DNA of 12,548 bases, from the NCBI GenBank assembly GCA_964551645.1, contig CAZKDV010000070.1, positions 1 through 12,548 of the forward strand, read 5' to 3'. This stretch comes from CAZKDV01 sp964551645 (GTDB lineage Bacteria; Bacteroidota; Bacteroidia; Bacteroidales; DTU049). Both the position numbers and the translations under genes were made by a program. Shown one piece after another: positions 1 to 6,118 of the stretch (within the stretch, counting starts at the first letter, position 1; the number at the start of each line of letters is the position of its first letter). The notes beneath the pieces were generated by a model that was given only the letters and a program-made list of their open reading frames with translations, did not search any database and was not told the DNA's origin.

Positions 1-40
1 CTTGTCCACCTACTCCGGCTAATATTATATCTTTTTTCAT
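1..40 (-). CDS. iorB: Indolepyruvate:ferredoxin oxidoreductase beta subunit, N-terminal fragment
   Basis: Only the first 13 codons are present; the gene leaves the window at the left edge. The peptide reads MKKDIILAGVGGQ, which matches the conserved start of IorB and related gamma-type 2-oxoacid oxidoreductase subunits (a hydrophobic strand followed by a G-x-G-G-Q-G turn). The ATG lies 11 nt past the iorA stop codon, so the two subunits are almost certainly co-transcribed and assemble into one enzyme that oxidatively decarboxylates aryl pyruvates to acyl-CoA. No Shine-Dalgarno sequence is visible in the gap, as is usual in Bacteroidota. Identification rests on a short peptide plus its position after iorA. 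Confidence 0.85.
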   Translation of the reverse strand, partial: MKKDIILAGVGGQ

Positions 41-51
41 GGTATAATTAA

Positions 52-1659
52 TTACTTTTTATTTTTAAATTTTAATCTCATCCTTCTGTTGAGTGTTTGA
101 ATACATTCACGAGTTGGAATAATAACTGATACTCCATTGTATGCTAGTTCACGACTGATTATCTCAGTGTTTTCAGCATGATTTTTTCTTAAAGGTTTTA
201 TAATATGTATATGTTCTTCTTCAACACCTAAACCTTTGCAAATTTCGGCTATTCTTCCTGAACCATAAGATGGTTGTCCACCTGTCATTCCTGCAGTTGC
301 ATTGTCAAGAATCATAATTGTGATTGGAGATTTCGCTACAACAGCGTCTAAAAGTCCTGTCATTCCGCTATGGGTGAATGTGCTATCTCCAATAACGGCA
401 ACAGCAGGGACAAATCCTGCATCAGTTGCACCTTTAGCCATAGTAATTGATGCTCCCATTTCAACGCAAGTGTTAATTGCATTGTAAGGAGGAAGTGCTC
501 CTAATGTATAGCACCCAATATCCGAAAAGATTCTGCCATTTCCATATTGTTTGATAGCTTCATTTAATCCCAAGTATGAATCAATATGAGGACAGCCCGG
601 ACACAATGAAGGTGGTCGTCCGACAACAATATTGGGTATTTCCCTAATTTCGTCTATAGGCATTCCCAAAGCTTGGCCAACTATATTTGGATTTAATTCA
701 CCATCTCGAGGAATGCTACCATCAAGACGACCTCTAACTTTGATGCCAATACTTAGAAGCCCTTTAAGTTGTTCTTCTACAATTGGGTAGCCATCTTCTA
801 ATACTAACACACTTTTAGTTTCACTTACTAATTTCTGTATTAGCTCAATTGGTAGTGGATATTGTGCTATTTTGACTATTGGATAAGGAACTATTCTATT
901 AGGATAATTTTCAAGCAAATAATTATATCCAAGCCCGCATGCAATAATTCCTAATTCTTTATTTTGTCCATCAATATATTTGTTAAATCCAGATTTAATT
1001 GATTCCTCTTCAAATGTGCTTTGCTTTTCAAGCAATATCTTATATTGTTTTCTTGCTATTGCAGGAAGTAAGATAAACTGTTTTGTATTTTTGGGAAGAG
1101 ATAGTTCATTTTGCTTAATTGTTTCTCTTCTAACTACTGCTACTCTTGAGTGTGCAAGTCGTGTTGTTATTCGCATCAAAATTGGAGTTTGTAATTGTTC
1201 GGATAAGCTAAATCCATACAAAACCATGTCGTATGCTTCTTGCTGATTTGATGGCTCAAGTATAGGAAGCATAGCAAATCTCCCAAAAAAGCGACTATCC
1301 TGTTCATTTTGCGAAGAGTGCATTGAAGGGTCGTCAGCTACAAGTATAATTAGACCACCATTTGCTCCCGTGATTGCAGAGTTCATAAATGGGTCGGCAG
1401 CAACATTTAGTCCAACATGTTTCATGCACGACATTGCTTTTTTGCCTGCATAAGACATTCCTATTGCACATTCAAGTGCAGTTTTTTCGTTAGAACACCA
1501 TGTTGCAACTATTCCTTTTTCTTTAGCTTCTTTTGATGAAATAACAAATTCTGTAATTTCAGTAGAAGGAGTGCCAGGATACGAATATATTCCTGAAACA
1601 CCTGCGTCAATTGCAGCTTGTGCAATTGCTTCATCTCCAAGTAACATTAATTTTTGCAT
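52..1659 (-). CDS. iorA: Indolepyruvate:ferredoxin oxidoreductase alpha subunit, short form
   Basis: This is the thiamine-diphosphate subunit (535 aa) of the cytoplasmic enzyme that converts indolepyruvate and related aryl pyruvates plus CoA to acyl-CoA, CO2 and reduced ferredoxin (aromatic amino acid catabolism, or the reverse in synthesis). The N-terminal pyrimidine-binding domain covers about residues 1-180 (YPGTPSTE near 27-34). A linker domain follows. The C-terminal TPP-binding domain starts around CPGCPH (353-358). It carries the Mg/TPP motif from GDS (424-426) to LDN (451-453), then TAGMTGGQ. The start ATG is preceded by a -7 type promoter box about 30 nt upstream. Textbook archaeal IorA is about 600-650 aa and ends in a ferredoxin domain with two 4Fe-4S motifs. 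This protein stops after a basic tail (RRMRLKFKNKK) without those cysteines. It heads an iorAB operon. Confidence 0.93.
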   Translation of the reverse strand: MQKLMLLGDEAIAQAAIDAGVSGIYSYPGTPSTEITEFVISSKEAKEKGIVATWCSNEKTALECAIGMSYAGKKAMSCMKHVGLNVAADPFMNSAITGANGGLIILVADDPSMHSSQNEQDSRFFGRFAMLPILEPSNQQEAYDMVLYGFSLSEQLQTPILMRITTRLAHSRVAVVRRETIKQNELSLPKNTKQFILLPAIARKQYKILLEKQSTFEEESIKSGFNKYIDGQNKELGIIACGLGYNYLLENYPNRIVPYPIVKIAQYPLPIELIQKLVSETKSVLVLEDGYPIVEEQLKGLLSIGIKVRGRLDGSIPRDGELNPNIVGQALGMPIDEIREIPNIVVGRPPSLCPGCPHIDSYLGLNEAIKQYGNGRIFSDIGCYTLGALPPYNAINTCVEMGASITMAKGATDAGFVPAVAVIGDSTFTHSGMTGLLDAVVAKSPITIMILDNATAGMTGGQPSYGSGRIAEICKGLGVEEEHIHIIKPLRKNHAENTEIISRELAYNGVSVIIPTRECIQTLNRRMRLKFKNKK

Positions 1660-1689
1660 ATAGTTATGTGTTTGTTTAGCTTATTGTTA

Positions 1690-1697
1690 CAAAACTA
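1690..1697 (-). promoter_or_regulatory. Putative -7 promoter box of iorAB
   Basis: On the minus strand this reads TAGTTTTG, matching the Bacteroidota -7 consensus TAnnTTTG. It lies 30 nt upstream of the iorA ATG, in the right orientation. I see no convincing TTTG -33 element at the usual distance, so the call rests on the -7 match and position alone. Confidence 0.45.
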
Positions 1698-1777
1698 TAA
1701 AAAAATGTTAGATAAGATTAAAAAACTCAAGTATTTTTTAAAAAAATGTCGATAAGAATTGTTGATGTTTATAAACA

Positions 1778-1809
1778 ACAAAAACCTCTAATTAATCAGA
1801 GGTTTTTGT
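1778..1809 (-). terminator. Intrinsic terminator after the small secreted-protein gene
   Basis: A perfect 12-bp inverted repeat (arms 1778-1789 and 1798-1809, 8-nt loop) has a CCTCT/AGAGG core and A/T-rich base. On the minus strand the 3' arm ends in a T-rich run that continues past the stem (TTTTTGT then TTGTTTA). It lies 21 nt beyond the stop codon of the gene at 1831-2115 and upstream of iorA. It therefore most likely ends that transcript and insulates the iorAB operon. Confidence 0.85.
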
Positions 1810-1830
1810 AAATAATATATTTACAAAAAT

Positions 1831-2115
1831 TTAATTTGCTTTTTGTATTTGTTTTACTTGTTCTGCTATTTTGCGTCCACCGATGATACCAACGCCTACT
1901 AACAATAATATTGTAGAAGCTCCGTCTAATGGAATTGATTCTCCAACAGGACCGCCTGGATTTTGTGCTGTAATACAGTCAGAAGGACTGACACACACAG
2001 CTGGTTGTGGAGGACATTCAAAACCAGGGTTGCATGGAAACTGAGGTTGTGCTTTAATATTTACAGAAATAAGCACAAACAAAATAGCAAAAAATATTTT
2101 GTGTAATTTTTTCAT
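1831..2115 (-). CDS. Small exported protein with four cysteines and a sorting-like C-terminal tail
   Basis: I do not recognise a named family for the 94-aa protein. Residues 1-22 form a clear signal peptide (MKKLHKIFF, hydrophobic core, cleavage likely after NIKA). Residues 23-60 are a proline- and cysteine-rich segment with Cys28, 34, 41 and 47, suited to two disulfides in the periplasm or outside the cell. Residues 61-82 are tripartite: a PLDG motif (62-65), a hydrophobic helix, then GGRK (79-82), followed by a lysine/glutamine-rich tail. This resembles the short P-[IVL]-D-G C-terminal modules seen in many small Bacteroidota exported proteins (I recall the name PID-CTERM). The longest frame starts at a GTG (2121), but the ATG at 2115 gives a cleaner signal peptide. 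The gene is monocistronic, with its own promoter box and a strong terminator. Confidence 0.8.
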   Translation of the reverse strand: MKKLHKIFFAILFVLISVNIKAQPQFPCNPGFECPPQPAVCVSPSDCITAQNPGGPVGESIPLDGASTILLLVGVGIIGGRKIAEQVKQIQKAN

Positions 2116-2154
2116 TATCACTTAGTTTTAAGTATTAATTAAATATTCTATTTG

Positions 2155-2162
2155 CAAAAATA
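2155..2162 (-). promoter_or_regulatory. Putative -7 promoter box of the small exported-protein gene
   Basis: The minus strand reads TATTTTTG, a full match to TAnnTTTG, 39 nt upstream of the ATG at 2115. It lies in the gap after lgt, so the small gene is probably transcribed on its own, although readthrough from lgt is possible. No clear -33 box is seen. Confidence 0.5.
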
Positions 2163-2213
2163 CAAAATATTTTTTTAAATGTAAGTGTTTTTTGAAAAAA
2201 AATCATTTTTTTT

Positions 2214-3014
2214 TCATTTTGTTAATAACTTTTTGCTTTTAGTCGAAATAAAAACGAGGACTATACCAATAATAATCAAAGGAATGCTTAATATTTGTCC
2301 CATGTTAATTAACAATTCATTTTCAAATGAAACTTGAACTTCTTTAATAAATTCTATTAGAAATCTAAATCCGAATACTAGTATAAAAAATAATCCGATA
2401 AGAAATCCATTTGTTTTTTTGTGAGTACGCTTGTTATTTACATGCAGTAAAATGAAAAAAGTTATTAAATAACAAATTGCCTCATATATTTGAGTTGGAT
2501 GTTTAGCAATAGATTCACCGTTCCTTACGAAAATAAATCCCCATGGCAAATTTGTTTCAGTGCCATATATTTCAGAGTTCATTAAATTGCCTAATCTGAT
2601 AAATGCACCGGCTAATGCAGTAGGAATGGCAACTTTATCTAAACTCCATAAATATTTTTTGAATGATCCCTTAGAATATATATATAAGGCTATCAAAATG
2701 CCAATTGTGCCGCCGTGACTGGCTAAACCACCTTGCCATATTTGAAGTATTTCTATAGGATTCTTTAAATAATATTGTGGTTCATAAAAAAATACATGCC
2801 CTAATCTTGCACCAAGAATAGCACCAACAAAAACATACATTAATATTGAATCTAATTCAGAAATCGGAATATTTTCTTTGTTGAAAATTCGCTTCAATAT
2901 GAGATAACCGACAAAAAAACCTAAGGCAAATAATAGTCCATAATAGCGTATAGATAAGGGACCGATGCTAAATATTTCGGGCGAAACATTCCAAGTTATA
3001 TGTAATAATTGCAT
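2214..3014 (-). CDS. lgt: Prolipoprotein diacylglyceryl transferase
   Basis: Lgt transfers diacylglycerol from phosphatidylglycerol to the lipobox cysteine of prolipoproteins, the first step of lipoprotein maturation in the inner membrane. The 266-aa protein has about seven hydrophobic segments and the family hallmarks: RYYGL near residue 23, GGLASHGG (96-102, with His100 equivalent to the essential E. coli His103), the signature RLGNLMNSEIYG (140-151, Arg140 equivalent to E. coli Arg143), HPTQIYE (172-178), and FRFLIEFIKE near 216-225. The open frame extends to a TTG at 3032, but that codon lies inside the likely -7 promoter box. The ATG at 3014 (MQLLHITW) is therefore the better start. The downstream gap before the next minus-strand gene is 98 nt and AT-rich, with no convincing terminator. 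The MFP lipoprotein encoded at 10773 would be one of its substrates. Confidence 0.96.
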   Translation of the reverse strand: MQLLHITWNVSPEIFSIGPLSIRYYGLLFALGFFVGYLILKRIFNKENIPISELDSILMYVFVGAILGARLGHVFFYEPQYYLKNPIEILQIWQGGLASHGGTIGILIALYIYSKGSFKKYLWSLDKVAIPTALAGAFIRLGNLMNSEIYGTETNLPWGFIFVRNGESIAKHPTQIYEAICYLITFFILLHVNNKRTHKKTNGFLIGLFFILVFGFRFLIEFIKEVQVSFENELLINMGQILSIPLIIIGIVLVFISTKSKKLLTK

Positions 3015-3029
3015 GGAAAAAATTTTTTT

Positions 3030-3037
3030 CAAAAGTA
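3030..3037 (-). promoter_or_regulatory. Putative -7 promoter box of lgt
   Basis: The minus strand reads TACTTTTG, matching TAnnTTTG. It ends 15 nt before the ATG at 3014, so the leader would be only about 8-10 nt. The box contains the alternative TTG start at 3032, which argues against that start. A matching box for the divergent operon lies about 60 bp away at 3097-3104. Confidence 0.6.
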
Positions 3038-3096
3038 CAACTTTTTAAGTTCTTATTTGTTTTAGCTTTAAATTTAGCTTCTAAAATATTGTTTTG

Positions 3097-3104
3097 TATT
3101 TTTG
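3097..3104 (+). promoter_or_regulatory. Putative -7 promoter box of the membrane protein-rfaE1-pdxH-ubiE operon
   Basis: The plus strand reads TATTTTTG, a full match to TAnnTTTG, ending 13 nt before the GTG start at 3118. An 8-bp direct repeat TTTAGCTT (3061-3068 and 3073-3080) sits just upstream, around the expected -33 region. It could be a weak -33 element or a regulator site. Confidence 0.6.
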
Positions 3105-3117
3105 TAAAAAATAAACG

Positions 3118-3711
3118 GTGAGTATTTTCTTTGCAATATTTATAATCGTTTTGTGCTCGCTTTTTAGCATACTTGGACTTGTTCTTATTATAAAAGGTAT
3201 TCTAAAAAAAAATAAAAAGTTATTTATTATTGCTTCCACAGTTTTTTTGGCATCTTTAATTTTATTAGTTTTTTTAATTCTTGAAACATTTGATGTGTCA
3301 AATAAAATTGTTGCTGCTGATGAGTATGCCAATCTCAGTAATTATGATGATATTTCAAAAATAGTATATTTTGAAGGAAAGGAATTTATTTTTCTTAATG
3401 CAAAGTTTACAAATGAAAAAGAACACAGCATAGAAGTATATGTAAGTTATGAACTTAGTGAAATGGATTTGCTTCAAAACATGGATTTTATAGGGTATTT
3501 TGATAATAATGAGCTTGTGTTGGAAATTACTCATAATGATACTATAAAGCCAAGTATTGAATGTATAGCTTTAAATAATGTTTATGAATTTATTTCAAAA
3601 AAACAATTTTTTATATCTAATGATGTTAATAGAGCTATTGTTGTTTTTGAAGCAGCAAGCAATATTAATTATCTTTTAATTCAAATTAATAATAGTCTTG
3701 GAAATGAATAA
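3118..3711 (+). CDS. Hypothetical membrane protein with two N-terminal helices
   Basis: I do not recognise a family for this 197-aa protein. Residues about 3-26 and 36-57 are strongly hydrophobic helices joined by a short, very basic loop (KGILKKNKK). By the positive-inside rule the loop is cytoplasmic, and both the N-terminus and the roughly 140-residue C-terminal domain face the periplasm. That domain is acidic and alternates hydrophobic and polar residues, as a beta-rich fold might. It has no obvious catalytic motif and one cysteine. The start is a GTG, chosen because the frame opens there just after the -7 box and the first helix begins at once; no upstream ATG is available. It is the first gene of a tight operon with rfaE1, pdxH and ubiE, and its 3' end overlaps the likely rfaE1 start, so it is a real translated gene. 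Confidence 0.75.
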   Translation: MSIFFAIFIIVLCSLFSILGLVLIIKGILKKNKKLFIIASTVFLASLILLVFLILETFDVSNKIVAADEYANLSNYDDISKIVYFEGKEFIFLNAKFTNEKEHSIEVYVSYELSEMDLLQNMDFIGYFDNNELVLEITHNDTIKPSIECIALNNVYEFISKKQFFISNDVNRAIVVFEAASNINYLLIQINNSLGNE

Positions 3712-4711
3712 TATGAATTATGAACAACTGGTAAATTCTTTTGTAAACACAAATATTCTAATAATAGGCGATGTGATGGTGGATTCTTATTTGTACGGCA
3801 AAGTAGAAAGAATTAGTCCTGAAGCACCCGTTCCGGTTGTTAATGTTAGCAAGAGAGAGTATAGATTAGGAGGTGCGGCAAATGTTGCCCTCAATATAGC
3901 AAAGTTAGGTGGAACTCCTTATTTGTGTAGCGTAGTTGGACAAGATGCTAAAGCCGATATTTTTTTAAAATTATTAGATAATGAAAATCTTTCTGACGAA
4001 GGAATTGTTAAGGATAATAATAGACTGACAACAACTAAATTTAGAATAATTGGAAATAATACACAAATGTTGCGTGTTGATGAGGAGATTATAGATACCA
4101 TAAATACTGATGTTTTTGACAATTTGTGTGGAAAAATAAAAAGTATTATTCAATCAAAAAAAATCAATGGAATTATTTTTCAAGATTATGATAAGGGAGT
4201 TGTTAGTTTAGAATTGATTCAGTTTGTTACAAACATAGCAAAACAGAAAGATATTCCCATAGCAGTTGATCCGAAAAAGAAGAATTTTTTCAATTATAGA
4301 AATGTTGAGCTTTTTAAGCCTAATTTAAAAGAGTTTTCAGAAGGAGTTAAAAAAAGTTTTCAAATTGAGCAGTTTGAATATTTTAGTGATGAGGTTGAAA
4401 AATTTCAGATAGAGCAAAATATTGCAAAGTGCATGATAACTCTTAGCGAACATGGTATATTTTTATCTGATAATAAAAATGGGATAAATAGTAAAATACA
4501 TGAAAAAGCTCATAAAAGAAATATTGCAGATGTTTCTGGTGCCGGAGATACTGTTATTAGTGTTGCATCAATGTGTCTTGCTTTAGGTGCATCAGATGAA
4601 CAAATAGTTAAGTTGTCAAATTTGGCAGGAGGAATAGTTTGCCAGTATGTTGGTGTTGAGCCAATTAGTAAAGAAGAACTAATACGAGAAGCAAAAAGAT
4701 TATTGGCTTGA
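3704..4711 (+). CDS. rfaE1: D-glycero-beta-D-manno-heptose-7-phosphate kinase (PfkB family)
   Basis: This cytoplasmic kinase (also called HldA) phosphorylates D-glycero-D-manno-heptose 7-phosphate at C1, on the way to ADP-heptose for lipopolysaccharide core. The 335-aa protein has the ribokinase/PfkB fold. The N-terminal stretch with IGDVMVDSYLYG and then RISPEAPVPVV is highly characteristic of the HldE kinase domain. GGAANVALNIAKLGG is PfkB signature 1. DVSGAGDT (residues about 276-283) is signature 2, with Asp282 as the catalytic base. The protein ends after the kinase domain, so the adenylyltransferase (HldC/RfaE2) must be a separate gene, not in this window. The start is uncertain among TTG 3698, ATG 3704 and ATG 3713; 3704 overlaps the upstream gene by 8 nt, while 3713 begins 1 nt after its stop. 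Another sugar kinase is possible but less likely. Confidence 0.9.
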   Translation: MNNMNYEQLVNSFVNTNILIIGDVMVDSYLYGKVERISPEAPVPVVNVSKREYRLGGAANVALNIAKLGGTPYLCSVVGQDAKADIFLKLLDNENLSDEGIVKDNNRLTTTKFRIIGNNTQMLRVDEEIIDTINTDVFDNLCGKIKSIIQSKKINGIIFQDYDKGVVSLELIQFVTNIAKQKDIPIAVDPKKKNFFNYRNVELFKPNLKEFSEGVKKSFQIEQFEYFSDEVEKFQIEQNIAKCMITLSEHGIFLSDNKNGINSKIHEKAHKRNIADVSGAGDTVISVASMCLALGASDEQIVKLSNLAGGIVCQYVGVEPISKEELIREAKRLLA

Positions 4712-4712
4712 T

Positions 4713-5348
4713 ATGGGAAAAAAAGTTGATAGCATTAGAAAAGATTATAGAAAATATTCAATAGATATTGATGAAATGCATACAAATCCTTATTTGCAGT
4801 TTTGCAATTGGTTTGATAAAGTGCTTGAAACAGGCAATTTAGAAGCAAATGTTATGATGTTATCTACTGTTGATGCGACTAACAGACCATCTTCAAGAAT
4901 TGTATTGTTGAAAGAACATAATGAAAAAGGATTTGTTTTTTTTACTAATTATGAAAGTCGTAAAGGAAAAGAAATTGAACAAAATCCTTATGGGGCTTTA
5001 TTGTTTTGGTGGGCTGATTTTGAAAGGCAAGTCAGGATTGAAGGAAAAATTATTAAAATAACTGAACAAGAGTCAGATGCTTATTTTTATTCAAGACCAA
5101 TTGAGAGTCAAATTGTTGCAATAGTGTCAAATCAAAGTTGTATTATCAATGATAAGCACGAATTAATCAATAAATATAATTCTGTCATCAAACAAGCAAC
5201 TGAAATTAAACGACCAGCAAATTGGGGCGGTTTTATGTTGCTTGCCGACAAATATGAGTTTTGGCAGGGCGGTGCTTATCGCTTGCATGATAGATTTTCT
5301 TATGAGAAAAAATCTGGCAAATGGATTAGAAACCGACTTCAACCATGA
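4713..5348 (+). CDS. pdxH: Pyridoxamine/pyridoxine 5'-phosphate oxidase
   Basis: PdxH is a cytoplasmic FMN flavoprotein that oxidises PNP or PMP with oxygen to pyridoxal 5'-phosphate, the last step of vitamin B6 synthesis and salvage. Its 211 aa match the family length. FMN-binding motifs are present: SSRIVLLK, FFTNYESRKGKE and RQVRIEG. YFYSRPIESQ keeps the residues equivalent to E. coli Tyr129, Arg133 and Ser137 that hold the substrate phosphate. The C-terminal signature FWQGGAYRLHDRFSYE, with Arg190 and His192 of RLHDR in the active site, is intact, and the protein ends in RNRLQP as most homologues do. The ATG lies 1 nt after the rfaE1 stop and the 3' end overlaps ubiE by 4 nt, indicating translational coupling. 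Confidence 0.97.
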   Translation: MGKKVDSIRKDYRKYSIDIDEMHTNPYLQFCNWFDKVLETGNLEANVMMLSTVDATNRPSSRIVLLKEHNEKGFVFFTNYESRKGKEIEQNPYGALLFWWADFERQVRIEGKIIKITEQESDAYFYSRPIESQIVAIVSNQSCIINDKHELINKYNSVIKQATEIKRPANWGGFMLLADKYEFWQGGAYRLHDRFSYEKKSGKWIRNRLQP

Positions 5349-6079
5349 GCAAAAAGAACATAGGAAATAATTTGTTGGCACATTCTGTGAATGTTACCAA
5401 AATGTTTGATGATATAGCTCCAAATTATGATAAATTAAACGATTTGTTTAGTTTTGGCAATAATAATAAATGGAAGCGGAAAATGTTAGCTGGTGCTGGT
5501 TCGTTGAAAAACATGCAAGCATTAGATATTGCTACAGGAACAGGCGATATTGCATTTGCACTAATTAAGCATGGAGTTGAGCATGTTACAGCCGTTGATC
5601 CTTCGTCTGCAATGTTAGAAATTTGTAAAGCAAAAATCAAAGAAAAATCATTAGATGAAAAAATCACTTGTATTGAAGTATCTGCTGAGTTATTGCCTCT
5701 AAATAGTAATAAATTTGATATTGCTACAATTTCGTTTGGATTAAGAAATTTTGATAATATTGATAAATCATTAGAAGAAATTAATCGTATTTTAAAGCCT
5801 GATGGGCAAATAGTTATTATGGAGTTTTTTAATTCTTCAATAATTAGTTGTAAATTAAGTCCTTATAGGTTTTATATGAAAAACATTGTTCCATTTGTTG
5901 GCAAGAAAGTTTCGAAACATCATAATGCGTACAAATATTTGTTTTCTTCTATAAATGAATTTTATTCAATAAAACAATTTGCATATTTATTACAAGAAAA
6001 AGGCTTTTTTATTGTAAAAGTTAAAAGAATCATGTTTGGAATTGCTCATATTGTTTATGCCAAAAAAATGGATGTGTAA
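5345..6079 (+). CDS. ubiE: Demethylmenaquinone methyltransferase (UbiE/MenG)
   Basis: This SAM-dependent C-methyltransferase makes menaquinone from demethylmenaquinone, the last step of menaquinone synthesis. Bacteroidota use menaquinone, so MenG is the relevant role here. The 244-aa protein starts with the family region MFDDIAPNYDKLNDLFSFG, followed by W-K-R-K. SAM motif I is LDIATGTGD (residues 60-68), and VDPSSAML (84-91) carries the acidic residue that binds the SAM ribose. ISFGLRNF and RILKPDGQIVIMEF complete the UbiE signatures (with D in place of the usual second G of KPGG). The ATG overlaps the pdxH stop in an ATGA arrangement. The next gene has its own promoter box, so this is probably the last gene of the operon, although I see no hairpin terminator in the 39-nt gap. 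Confidence 0.95.
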   Translation: MSKKNIGNNLLAHSVNVTKMFDDIAPNYDKLNDLFSFGNNNKWKRKMLAGAGSLKNMQALDIATGTGDIAFALIKHGVEHVTAVDPSSAMLEICKAKIKEKSLDEKITCIEVSAELLPLNSNKFDIATISFGLRNFDNIDKSLEEINRILKPDGQIVIMEFFNSSIISCKLSPYRFYMKNIVPFVGKKVSKHHNAYKYLFSSINEFYSIKQFAYLLQEKGFFIVKVKRIMFGIAHIVYAKKMDV

Positions 6080-6098
6080 TTGTGTTTGAATTTTTTAT

Positions 6099-6106
6099 TA
6101 CTTTTG
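6099..6106 (+). promoter_or_regulatory. Putative -7 promoter box of the GldM-like small gene
   Basis: The plus strand reads TACTTTTG, matching TAnnTTTG, ending 12 nt before the ATG at 6119. A TTTG at 6085-6088 lies upstream but only 10 bp away, too close for the usual 19-21 bp spacing, so it is probably not the -33 element. Confidence 0.5.
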
Positions 6107-6118
6107 TAAAAAAGAATT

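Noticed and set aside
980..1246. 88-codon plus-strand frame within iorA
   Set aside because: It is a shadow of iorA in another frame and shows no export signal or recognised motif.
2116..2121. GTG start for the small exported protein
   Set aside because: It adds only two residues before an ATG that gives a standard MKK signal-peptide start.
2190..2213. A-run/T-run pair after lgt as a terminator
   Set aside because: The potential stem is made of A-T pairs only and would be weak; low-complexity AT sequence explains it.
3015..3032. Extended lgt start at TTG 3032
   Set aside because: The TTG lies inside the likely -7 box and adds residues that Lgt proteins normally lack; ATG 3014 gives the usual N-terminus.
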